This document shows positions 1 to 6,972 of a stretch of 7,391 bases of DNA, one piece after another. This DNA comes from Undibacterium sp. GTDB lineage: Bacteria; Pseudomonadota; Gammaproteobacteria; Burkholderiales; Burkholderiaceae. A model generated the notes under the pieces. It did no database searches, was not told where the DNA came from, and was given only the letters and a program-made list of their open reading frames with translations. Positions within the stretch are counted from its first letter, which is position 1, and each line of letters opens with the position of its first letter. The translations under genes and the position numbers were made by a program. The stretch is taken from positions 1 through 7,391 of the forward strand of contig JACMRF010000006.1 of NCBI GenBank assembly GCA_014376575.1. Direction: 5' to 3'.

Positions 1-774
1 CGTCAAATACAACCAGAATTAATCATAGACTTTGAGCCTTCTGGACTAAGAACAAGCTTATTAACGATGCTGGCAGGACACGCTTGTCATGCAAAAACTG
101 TCGGTATCGGTCAATTTCCCGGAAGAAATTTCTTCTATAACTATTCAGCCCCGCGGGTAGCCGATTATATAAATTCGAATGAGTTAACTATTCCTATGGA
201 TTACACTCACAGAGATTTTGTAGTACTCAAAGCGCTTGGTCTTAAACGCCAAAATACGGCAATTGAACTCAATGTGACCAGCGAAGGGCAACGATATTAC
301 GAGGCACTTAAACCTCGACTGCCGCAGGACCGATCTATTATGGGTTTAAATATCGGATGTGGTACACCAGATGCGATGATAAGACGACCAAACATACCTG
401 ATCTTGCCCAAGTAATTGGTTTACTAGTACAGAAATATCCACATACAATTTTACTGACAGGCGCTGATTTTGAAAAATCAGTGAACGAGGAATTTATTAT
501 TGCGTATAAACAACTTTGGGGTAATACGACGCACATCCTCAATCTTGCAGGCGAAACATCGTTATCGGGACTAACAGGACTCATTAAAGCATGCAGTGTA
601 TTTATTTCATCGGATTCAGGTCCCTATCACATGTCAGTTGCGCAACGAAAACCAACCATTGCATGGTTTACCTACAAAGAAACAACAGCATTTCATGACC
701 ATCCATGGTGTAGGCACTTGATTCAACCTAATGCTGATCAATTTTTAATAGCTTTCAATGAATTAATGGCTTAA
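1..774 (+). CDS. GT9 family glycosyltransferase (heptosyltransferase-like), 5'-truncated by the window edge
   Basis: The reading frame is open from base 1, and the 22 codons before the first ATG (position 67) read as ordinary GT9 sequence (LIIDFEPSGLRTSL), so the true start lies upstream; 257 residues are visible. The family signature is the C-terminal ISSDSGPYHMSVA stretch (Asp codon at 613-615), matching the D-T/S-G-x-x-H nucleotide-sugar-binding motif of ADP-heptose:LPS heptosyltransferases. The GLNIGCG stretch near base 346 begins the C-terminal Rossmann half. The known family role is transfer of a heptose or related sugar to the LPS core in the cytoplasm. After the motif it reads AWFTYKET rather than the usual ALFGPTDP-like loop, so the donor sugar may not be heptose. 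It ends 2 nt before the ligase gene, implying one operon. Family assignment is secure; the substrate is unknown. Confidence 0.88.
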   Translation, partial: RQIQPELIIDFEPSGLRTSLLTMLAGHACHAKTVGIGQFPGRNFFYNYSAPRVADYINSNELTIPMDYTHRDFVVLKALGLKRQNTAIELNVTSEGQRYYEALKPRLPQDRSIMGLNIGCGTPDAMIRRPNIPDLAQVIGLLVQKYPHTILLTGADFEKSVNEEFIIAYKQLWGNTTHILNLAGETSLSGLTGLIKACSVFISSDSGPYHMSVAQRKPTIAWFTYKETTAFHDHPWCRHLIQPNADQFLIAFNELMA

Positions 775-776
775 AT

Positions 777-2057
777 ATGACCAGTAATTCGATCACTTTT
801 CCCCATATACGAGAAAAAATTTCATCCGCCTGCTACCCTTTTGCAAGTAGATTTGCATTAGTCATGATTTACGGTTTGCCATGGTCACATGCTTTTTTCT
901 ATATTGGGTTTGTTGGTTTTTTATTCTGTGTGCTTGCATCAACCACACGATACAAAGAACTACTAAATACTATTAAACGACCAACTGCCTTTTTTGCAGT
1001 GCTACTTTTTTTATATATAGGACTGGGATTGCTTTACTCTATTGCACCAATAGATATGGGCATTTATGATTTTAAAAAATATAGAAAATTATTGCTAATT
1101 CCCTTGTTTATTGGGATATTCAAAGACACAGACTCTGCTAAAAAATTGATACTAGCATATAGCTTGGGAGTGCTCACTTTAATGACTCCTACGCTTTTAG
1201 ATGGATTTGGACTAATGAAATTAATGGGGCTAGATATGTCTCATTTTCAAGACCAAAGCTACAGTGCATCATCAATTGTTTATTGGCGCAACCATATTGT
1301 TCATGGATTTCATGTTTCAATATTTTTTACAATTTGCGTTATATCCATATTTAGATATAAAAAGTTTTCTTTCATATTTTTTACAATCGCGGTACTTTGT
1401 GTTCACGACATATTATTTTTTATTAATGGTAGAGCAGCATTATTCAACTTATTTGTGAGCGCTTTATTATTAATACTTTACAATATTAAAAATATTAAAA
1501 ATATTAAACTAATATTTACCATTATTGCTGCGCTTCTTATACTCACCGCGTCTTCCTATCATTTTTCCAATAAAATTCATGAGCGTGTTATTTCAATAAT
1601 GCAGGAGAGCCAAGCCTACAACGAAAAAAATAACGTTTTGACCAGTGGCGGTCAACGACTTTACATGTGGTCAATGAGTTTTAAACTTTTTCTTAATGCA
1701 CCGATAATCGGCAATGGACTAGGTGCATTTAGGCAAAGAATGCTACAGCCGGACAACCTTATACCTAATATACCGTATCACCATACCCACAATGAATATT
1801 TAACCTTAGCCGCACAAAAAGGACTTATTGGTTTGGCACTTTTTTTTGCATTAATTTGGTTTATGTACAAAAATGCCAACCAACAAAATGATGGGTGGTT
1901 AAAAGGAATAATTAAAATAGGAATTGCAATTTTTCTTGTCAGCGCGCTAACCGACTCGTCATTACATAATGAGTCTGAAGGATGGACATTTATGCTATTG
2001 GCTTGCCTAGCAAATATTCCAAATAACAACTGTCAGAAAAGCCAGGCCGATGCTTAA
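777..2057 (+). CDS. waaL: O-antigen ligase / Wzy_C family integral membrane protein, probably WaaL
   Basis: This 426-residue protein is hydrophobic, with about 11-12 likely membrane segments (for example around 38-54, 70-89, 121-140, 175-192, 197-215, 219-235, 244-260, 344-364, 376-391 and 402-414) and one large loop at about 261-343, expected to be periplasmic. That loop carries the family hallmarks: Arg294 in SGGQR, the IGNGLGAFR stretch (311-319), and His338 in HTHNEYL. Arg219 in NGRAAL matches the other conserved arginine. In WaaL these residues are needed to transfer O-polysaccharide from undecaprenyl diphosphate to lipid A-core. ATG 777 has no Shine-Dalgarno sequence and follows the previous stop by 2 nt, which suggests coupled translation. 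The gene is very AT-rich. Ligases and Wzy polymerases share this fold and motif, so polymerase is the main alternative; the neighbouring core glycosyltransferases and msbA favour ligase. Confidence 0.8.
   Translation: MTSNSITFPHIREKISSACYPFASRFALVMIYGLPWSHAFFYIGFVGFLFCVLASTTRYKELLNTIKRPTAFFAVLLFLYIGLGLLYSIAPIDMGIYDFKKYRKLLLIPLFIGIFKDTDSAKKLILAYSLGVLTLMTPTLLDGFGLMKLMGLDMSHFQDQSYSASSIVYWRNHIVHGFHVSIFFTICVISIFRYKKFSFIFFTIAVLCVHDILFFINGRAALFNLFVSALLLILYNIKNIKNIKLIFTIIAALLILTASSYHFSNKIHERVISIMQESQAYNEKNNVLTSGGQRLYMWSMSFKLFLNAPIIGNGLGAFRQRMLQPDNLIPNIPYHHTHNEYLTLAAQKGLIGLALFFALIWFMYKNANQQNDGWLKGIIKIGIAIFLVSALTDSSLHNESEGWTFMLLACLANIPNNNCQKSQADA
1482..1508 (+). repeat. Three perfect tandem copies of a 9-nt unit (AATATTAAA) inside waaL
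   Basis: Copies lie at 1482-1490, 1491-1499 and 1500-1508. They are in frame and encode Asn-Ile-Lys three times (residues 236-244). The repeat falls in the short lysine-rich loop between two predicted membrane segments, probably on the cytoplasmic side. Because the unit is a multiple of three, gain or loss of a copy would change loop length without breaking the frame. Confidence 0.9.
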
Positions 2058-3228
2058 TACGTTTTCATTAAAACAACTCTTAATGAATAGAGCAATCGAT
2101 GGGATCAGACAGCCATTGAGTCGTCCGGTATCAGCGGTTTCAATTGAAGATTACATTGCCGAAATGGGCTTCAAGCGCCTAGGATGGCGTACCATACGAC
2201 GAAATTTATTATTTAAAGCGTCAGGACAGCATTTATATAAAGTAAATGAAATTAAGAAAAACTGGACAAGAGGTATTTGGCTTTATTTTGGAGAAGGTCA
2301 AATTGGTGATGCACTAATGGATCTGGCTCCACGCTCTTTGCTTCATGAGCGCGGCATTTGCCTGGATCTGTTGACGGCTGAGCACCTTAGCAAAGTATTT
2401 CAAAATGACCCCTGGCTTAATTTAGTGACCTCGGATGTTAATCAAATAAAACTTGAAAATTATGATTTTGCTATTGTATTAAATAACAAACGAAGATCAT
2501 TAGATATCAAAAGGATGCATTTTAAAAAAATGCCCTGGGTTTCAATGTTAGAAAATTTTTCTGGTCCTAATTATCATAGGTCAGGATTTGCAACCCAGCG
2601 TTTTTTAGACTTGTTAAATATTAATATATCTGAACCAGATTTTAATTTTCATGCTTCTCAAAAATTAAAGAATCCTGAAGTTTCTTATTTAGATGAAATA
2701 TTTCAAAAAACGCTTAGCTCCTCTATTGCTATTTGCGTTGGTGGTGTCGATCCTAGGCGTACTTACAAATCGTGGGATGCAGTCTTAAAAATATTAATTA
2801 AAAATAATGAAAAATTATTTATTTTAATTGGAAATAATAACGGCATCGATGATGCTTTTCATTTAACCAACACATTTTTCACCACTGCTCAATTCATAAA
2901 CAAAGTAGGTGAAACAAGTATTATGCAATCTCATGCGCTTTTAGCAGGTGCAAAACTTGTTGTTACTACAGATGGCGGCTCAATGCACCTTGCAGCCACA
3001 ACAACAACGCCTATGGTTGCACTATTCAGCTCATCAATTGATCCTAAATGCAGACTTCCATTAAAAAACTCAATGATCTCAATATCTTCAAGTACCTTAG
3101 ACGTTAACGATATTTCACCAGAATCAGTTGCGCACGCCGTCTTGTCGCTTCGATCATGCCTTTCAGTCAAAGTAGATGTGAATGTAAGCAATGACACACC
3201 CATTCAAAATCCGCAGCCCAAACCATGA
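2050..3228 (+). CDS. GT9 family glycosyltransferase with a long N-terminal extension
   Basis: This is a 392-residue cytoplasmic or membrane-associated GT9 enzyme. The catalytic fold starts near residue 74 (IWLYFGEGQIGDALM, the first nucleotide-binding-type loop). The C-terminal half has GGVDPRRTYKSW (231-242) and the signature TTDGGSMHLA (306-315), matching D-T-G-P-M-H in heptosyltransferases. It probably adds a sugar to the LPS core or a related glycan; donor and acceptor are unknown. The first ~73 residues are basic and match no domain I recognise. The usual Ala-Leu-Gly before the conserved proline is replaced by four threonines (317-320). ATG 2050 overlaps the end of the ligase gene by 8 nt; an AGG at 2044-2046 is too close to be a good ribosome site, so translation is probably coupled. 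ATG 2083 (Met12) is a less likely start. The gene is AT-rich with many A and T runs. Confidence 0.87.
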   Translation: MLNTFSLKQLLMNRAIDGIRQPLSRPVSAVSIEDYIAEMGFKRLGWRTIRRNLLFKASGQHLYKVNEIKKNWTRGIWLYFGEGQIGDALMDLAPRSLLHERGICLDLLTAEHLSKVFQNDPWLNLVTSDVNQIKLENYDFAIVLNNKRRSLDIKRMHFKKMPWVSMLENFSGPNYHRSGFATQRFLDLLNINISEPDFNFHASQKLKNPEVSYLDEIFQKTLSSSIAICVGGVDPRRTYKSWDAVLKILIKNNEKLFILIGNNNGIDDAFHLTNTFFTTAQFINKVGETSIMQSHALLAGAKLVVTTDGGSMHLAATTTTPMVALFSSSIDPKCRLPLKNSMISISSSTLDVNDISPESVAHAVLSLRSCLSVKVDVNVSNDTPIQNPQPKP

Positions 3229-4997
3229 AGTCATTGATCGAATTTATCCTGCGTTTACGCCGTGTATGGCCTTATTTTCAAGAAAAAAAAGGTGTATGGT
3301 TTATAGCACTTCTTGCCACTGTAGTTGGCGCTTTTACTGAGCCTTTAATTCCTGCGCTGCTTAAGCCCTTGTTAGATCAAGGTTTTAGACAAGGTTCTTT
3401 TAGTGTCTGGACTGTTCCTGTCGCGTTAGTTTTTTTATTTGGTATTCGAGGCTTAGCCGGTTTTATTGCTCAATTTGGTTTGACGACCTTTACAAACCAA
3501 GGTTTGTTGAATCTCCGCTTGGCAATGTTCCAAAAAATTCTCAATGCCAAACTATCTCTTTTTTCGGACCAATCATCGAGCAAATTAACTAATACCGTTG
3601 TTTATGAAGTTTATAACGGATCTTCAATGCTGACATATTCATTGATCAGTTTAATTAAAGATAGTTTTACATTATTAGCGCTTGTAGGTTTTCTTTTTTA
3701 TGAAAATTGGAAATTAACAATTATTGTTATCTTTCTTTTTCCAGCTGTCGCGTTAGTTATGCGATTACTATCAACTCGGCTTTACAGGCTAACTAAAGCT
3801 AGTCAAATAGCAACTGACAAGTTGGCGTATGTGGTTGAAGAAAATGTTTTGGCTCACCGGGATGTCAGATTACATTCGGCACAGTTATTACAAAATGCAC
3901 GATTTAATACTTTGAGTGAATCCTTGCGGAGATTGTCGATTAAATCAGCCGTTGCCTCAGCTGCAATGACGCCTATTACGCAAATGCTTGCGGCCGTTGC
4001 TTTGTCAGCAGTAATTTCAGTTGCATTGATTCAGAGTGCAAGTAACGACAGTTCAATCGGCTCTTTTGTTGCCTTTGTTACGGCGATGCTCATGCTTGTA
4101 GCACCCATCAAACATCTATCAGAAGTGGCTAGTCCTTTGACGCGTGGATTGGCTGCCCTTGAACGTGGACTTGAGCTAATTGACAATTCACCGAATGAAG
4201 TTGGAGGAACATTTTCTACCCCCAAAGCGCGTGGACAAATTCATTTCAGCCATGTCACTGTTCAATACAACAAAGACGGAACTCCTGCGTTAGATGATTT
4301 TTCATTAACAGTAAATGTAGGGGAAACAGTTGCGTTGGTTGGCTCATCGGGTGCCGGTAAAACGACCCTTGTTAATCTTTTACCTCGGTTTATTGAACCT
4401 ACCAGCGGTACGGTAGAGCTTGATGATCATGAATTGCGCGACTGGAAAATGGATTCTTTGAGAAGTCAATTTGCATTGGTTAGTCAGCATGTTTTAATGC
4501 TCAACGACAGCATTGCAGCCAATGTCGCACTTGGTTGTGAAGTCGATAGAGTTCGAGCCCTTCAATGCCTTCAAGCGGCGAACCTTGACGGTCTAATCGT
4601 TGGACTGCCGCTCGGCATGGACACGGAGGTTGGGCATAACGCCATGCAACTTTCTGGTGGTCAACGTCAACGCTTGGCTATCGCCAGAGCGCTTTACAAG
4701 GATGCCCCGGTACTCTTACTCGATGAAGCCACCTCCGCACTTGATTCAGAATCTGAACGCTTAGTGCAGGATGCGCTCGATCGACTTATGAAAAATCGCA
4801 CTACAGTGGTAATTGCCCATAGACTGTCGACTGTGCATCATGCTGACCGGATCGTAGTTATGGACGCTGGACGATGTGTTGAAACAGGGACTCATAATGA
4901 GTTGATTCAATTGAATGGCAAATATGCCCAGTTGTACCGCCTTGGGTTGCATGAAGGCGCTTCTGATTTAGAAAAACCGCATTCCAACGAAGCATAA
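3225..4997 (+). CDS. msbA: MsbA-type lipid A/LPS ABC exporter (flippase), transmembrane-ATPase half transporter
   Basis: At 590 residues this is close to the family's usual ~580 and looks complete. The membrane domain has six likely segments (about 24-46, 62-84, 139-159, 162-182, 247-269, 278-298). The ATPase domain (about 338-573) has every expected element: Tyr348 as the probable A-loop aromatic, Walker A GSSGAGKT (373-380), Q-loop Gln421, signature LSGGQ (476-480), Walker B LLLDE (497-501), and the H-loop His532. MsbA homodimers flip lipid A-core LPS from the inner to the outer leaflet of the inner membrane using ATP. The ATG sits in an ATGA overlap with the upstream GT9 stop and has no Shine-Dalgarno sequence, implying coupling. 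G+C is near 40% in the membrane half and near 50% in the ATPase half. A lipid-linked glycan exporter paralogue is the alternative, but the VRLHSAQ and VGHN contexts favour betaproteobacterial MsbA. Confidence 0.94.
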   Translation: MKSLIEFILRLRRVWPYFQEKKGVWFIALLATVVGAFTEPLIPALLKPLLDQGFRQGSFSVWTVPVALVFLFGIRGLAGFIAQFGLTTFTNQGLLNLRLAMFQKILNAKLSLFSDQSSSKLTNTVVYEVYNGSSMLTYSLISLIKDSFTLLALVGFLFYENWKLTIIVIFLFPAVALVMRLLSTRLYRLTKASQIATDKLAYVVEENVLAHRDVRLHSAQLLQNARFNTLSESLRRLSIKSAVASAAMTPITQMLAAVALSAVISVALIQSASNDSSIGSFVAFVTAMLMLVAPIKHLSEVASPLTRGLAALERGLELIDNSPNEVGGTFSTPKARGQIHFSHVTVQYNKDGTPALDDFSLTVNVGETVALVGSSGAGKTTLVNLLPRFIEPTSGTVELDDHELRDWKMDSLRSQFALVSQHVLMLNDSIAANVALGCEVDRVRALQCLQAANLDGLIVGLPLGMDTEVGHNAMQLSGGQRQRLAIARALYKDAPVLLLDEATSALDSESERLVQDALDRLMKNRTTVVIAHRLSTVHHADRIVVMDAGRCVETGTHNELIQLNGKYAQLYRLGLHEGASDLEKPHSNEA

Positions 4998-5045
4998 ATG
5001 CACTGTGTGTGCCGGCATTGTTTGATGCTTTGGTCAAATGCGCAA

Positions 5046-6203
5046 TTACCTATTTTTAACTGATTGGTACAGCTGGTCTTGTTTGCTTGCAATTTCTATC
5101 CACTCAAATTGACGAGCGAAATTGCGCCCTGATTCGCCAAGCTTTTCTCCTAGTGACTTATCTGCCAACAAACGAGTTAAAGCTGCTGCCAAAATATATT
5201 CATTTCGTGGATCGTCCAAGATCAATGCCGTAGTTTCATTTTTTAGCAGGGAAGAAATCCCGCAATACTGTGCGCTACTCACAATGGTAGGCAACCCATG
5301 AGCCATGGCTTCGAGGACAACCATCGCAAAGGTGTCTTCTAAAGTCGGATGAACAAGACAATCGACCGCTTGATAAGCAGGAGTAACTTCTTTTAACGGA
5401 CCAATAAAAAATACGCGCTTCGATAAGCCCGCTAATTCAACCTGTTGTCGAAACATGGTCAGTTGTGCGGAAAAGCCAACCACAGCCAAAACCGAATCAT
5501 TAGTTAAAAGCTGTATCGCCTTAATTAATGTCGTCAGACCTTTTTTGCGAAAATCATTGGCCACAAAAAGTGCACACGCCTTATCGTGTGGCAAACCCAA
5601 TTGTTGCCTTGCAATTTGCTTCGTGCTGCTTGTTATAGGTAGCAATGGCAAATCTATTCCAGGTGTGATGAGTGATGTCATCGCCATGGCTTTAGGATAG
5701 CTGGCTGCGAAAAATGTTTGCAACGTTGCAGAAATTACGACTACTCGCCGCCCGTCCCTTACCGTAAAGCGCATATGCTCAAGCCACAGATAGACCAGCA
5801 ACCTAGGGCTTGTTAGAACCTTGACCCAGCGAAATGCGAGTTGCAAGCCCTTACGACCATTAAATAAATTGTGTTTAACGGGCAGCACATGAACCGTCTG
5901 AACATCGCCGTGCCAAGTATTTTCATGCGAGTGCACCACATCGAAACCCTTGCGGGTAGCTAACCAAGTTGCCGTTGCAAACCAGAGTTGGTTAAACCAT
6001 CTCGGCTTCGTAATGGGAGATGAAATCTGATGATAAGTAACACCCGGCCACGCATGTTCAATTTGTTGCGCAAAAACATGAATCTCATGTTTGGCTGCCA
6101 GCTGCTCAACAAGAGCAATGGAGTATCTTTCTGCGCCACCTCCAGTGGGAGAAAAAACCCGATTAAGTACGGCAATGCGAAGTCTTCTGCCAGGCTGATT
6201 CAT
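5046..6203 (-). CDS. GT4 family glycosyltransferase (GT-B fold, WaaG-like)
   Basis: This 385-residue protein is the usual length for GT4. The N-terminal Rossmann half opens with IAVLNRVFSPTGGGAER (10-26), where the Gly-rich loop and following Glu-Arg are typical of GT4. FDVVHSHE (87-94) and ITPGID (179-184) are further family landmarks. The C-terminal donor-binding half has ALFVANDFRKKGL (211-223), like WaaG-type enzymes, and HPTLEDTFAMVVLEAMAHGLP (285-305), the E-x7-E region. By alignment on the Phe and the second Glu (298), the first acidic residue is Asp290, a change seen in relatives. It should transfer a hexose or similar sugar from a nucleotide donor to an LPS-core or lipid-linked acceptor in the cytoplasm; the sugar is not deducible. 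Its ATG shares one base with the deacetylase stop (TAATG), so the two are probably made together. Confidence 0.9.
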   Translation of the reverse strand: MNQPGRRLRIAVLNRVFSPTGGGAERYSIALVEQLAAKHEIHVFAQQIEHAWPGVTYHQISSPITKPRWFNQLWFATATWLATRKGFDVVHSHENTWHGDVQTVHVLPVKHNLFNGRKGLQLAFRWVKVLTSPRLLVYLWLEHMRFTVRDGRRVVVISATLQTFFAASYPKAMAMTSLITPGIDLPLLPITSSTKQIARQQLGLPHDKACALFVANDFRKKGLTTLIKAIQLLTNDSVLAVVGFSAQLTMFRQQVELAGLSKRVFFIGPLKEVTPAYQAVDCLVHPTLEDTFAMVVLEAMAHGLPTIVSSAQYCGISSLLKNETTALILDDPRNEYILAAALTRLLADKSLGEKLGESGRNFARQFEWIEIASKQDQLYQSVKNR

Positions 6204-6949
6204 TATTTACGCCGGTCTTCATAACTGCTGGCGAACTTCAACCAAAACTGAGGCAAAGTTGTTGACCGTACTACAGGAATACGAGGTATTTCATACATAT
6301 GCGTGCCATTGTGGCAGCGGCTTCTTCGTGTTGTTGTAGCGGTTTTAAAGCCTTGCTCCCTGACCATGTCGCAATGCTTTGGCTCGTAGCGGCCATAGGG
6401 GTAGCAAAAGTTTTGAACGGGTGCCATAAGCAGCGTTTCCAGATCAGTTTTGCCATGCTTGATTTCCAGGTGACATGTTTCATCATTTATTTCTGGCATG
6501 TTCACATGGTTGCTGGTGTGTGAACCTATTTCTTGCCCGTTTTCCATCCACTGCTGAATCTGACTTTTATTCATTAACGCAGTCTGCGCAATACCAATGC
6601 CCTCGTCCCACACATTGGTTTGACCGATCAGGTTGCTGACGGCATAGCAGGTTGAAGAAAATCCATAGCGCATGAGCACTGGCAACGCATGTTTCAGATT
6701 ATTAAGATAACCATCATCAAATGTAATGCCGACAACTTTACCAGTGCGTTCACCACTTAAATAGGGCTGCAAACCAGTCATCGACAAACCCGTGTAGCCT
6801 AGTAATTTCAACAACAGCATCTGACGTGCAAACGCGGCAGGTGCTACATAGAGGCTGCGAAAAGGGCTGCCTTTAGGGGGCGCCTGATCAATCTGGTGGT
6901 AAACCAAAATTGGAATAGGCTGCAGATTGCCTGTTAACACATTAGCCAT
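6203..6949 (-). CDS. NodB-type polysaccharide deacetylase family protein
   Basis: This 248-residue protein belongs to carbohydrate esterase family 4 (NodB homology). The visible catalytic motifs are VYHQI (16-20), TFDDGY (76-81; catalytic and metal-binding Asp78 and Asp79, codons at 6713-6718), SHTSNH (143-148; metal-binding His144 and His148), and YPYGRY (183-188). The family removes N- or O-acetyl groups from sugars with a divalent metal. No signal peptide or membrane anchor is visible at the N-terminus, so it probably acts in the cytoplasm, unlike secreted chitin or PNAG deacetylases. ATG 6949 is the only ATG upstream of the motif block; reading upstream, a stop in this frame follows four codons earlier at 6959-6961. 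The ribosome site is weak. It lies 23 nt after the RNase G gene and shares one base with the GT4 gene, suggesting the pair modify and build the same glycan. The substrate is unknown. Confidence 0.9.
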   Translation of the reverse strand: MANVLTGNLQPIPILVYHQIDQAPPKGSPFRSLYVAPAAFARQMLLLKLLGYTGLSMTGLQPYLSGERTGKVVGITFDDGYLNNLKHALPVLMRYGFSSTCYAVSNLIGQTNVWDEGIGIAQTALMNKSQIQQWMENGQEIGSHTSNHVNMPEINDETCHLEIKHGKTDLETLLMAPVQNFCYPYGRYEPKHCDMVREQGFKTATTTRRSRCHNGTHMYEIPRIPVVRSTTLPQFWLKFASSYEDRRK

Positions 6950-6972
6950 GCTTATAAGTCAAAGATAAAAGG

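Noticed and set aside
67..69. ATG at 67 as the start of the first GT9 gene
   Set aside because: The frame is open back to base 1 and the preceding 22 residues look like genuine GT9 sequence, so this Met is internal.
5015..5050. Rho-independent terminator for msbA
   Set aside because: The stem has a 3-nt bulge and only 8 pairs, and the T-run is not directly after it, so it was not listed as a feature.
5334..5336. Loss of the first acidic residue of the GT4 E-x7-E motif as a sign of inactivity
   Set aside because: Aspartate (Asp290) fills the position and is, from memory, seen in active-looking relatives; the rest of the motif is intact.
5455..5700. 81-codon plus-strand reading frame
   Set aside because: It lies wholly within the well-supported minus-strand GT4 gene, has no recognisable motif and is an out-of-strand shadow.
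6950..6972. Possible promoter ahead of the deacetylase (TTGACT on the minus strand) and the CTTATAAG palindrome at 6951-6958
   Set aside because: No matching -10 box at 17 nt: the hexamer there (TGTTAA) matches TATAAT at only about 3 of 6 bases and lies inside the coding region. The palindrome is too short to mean much.
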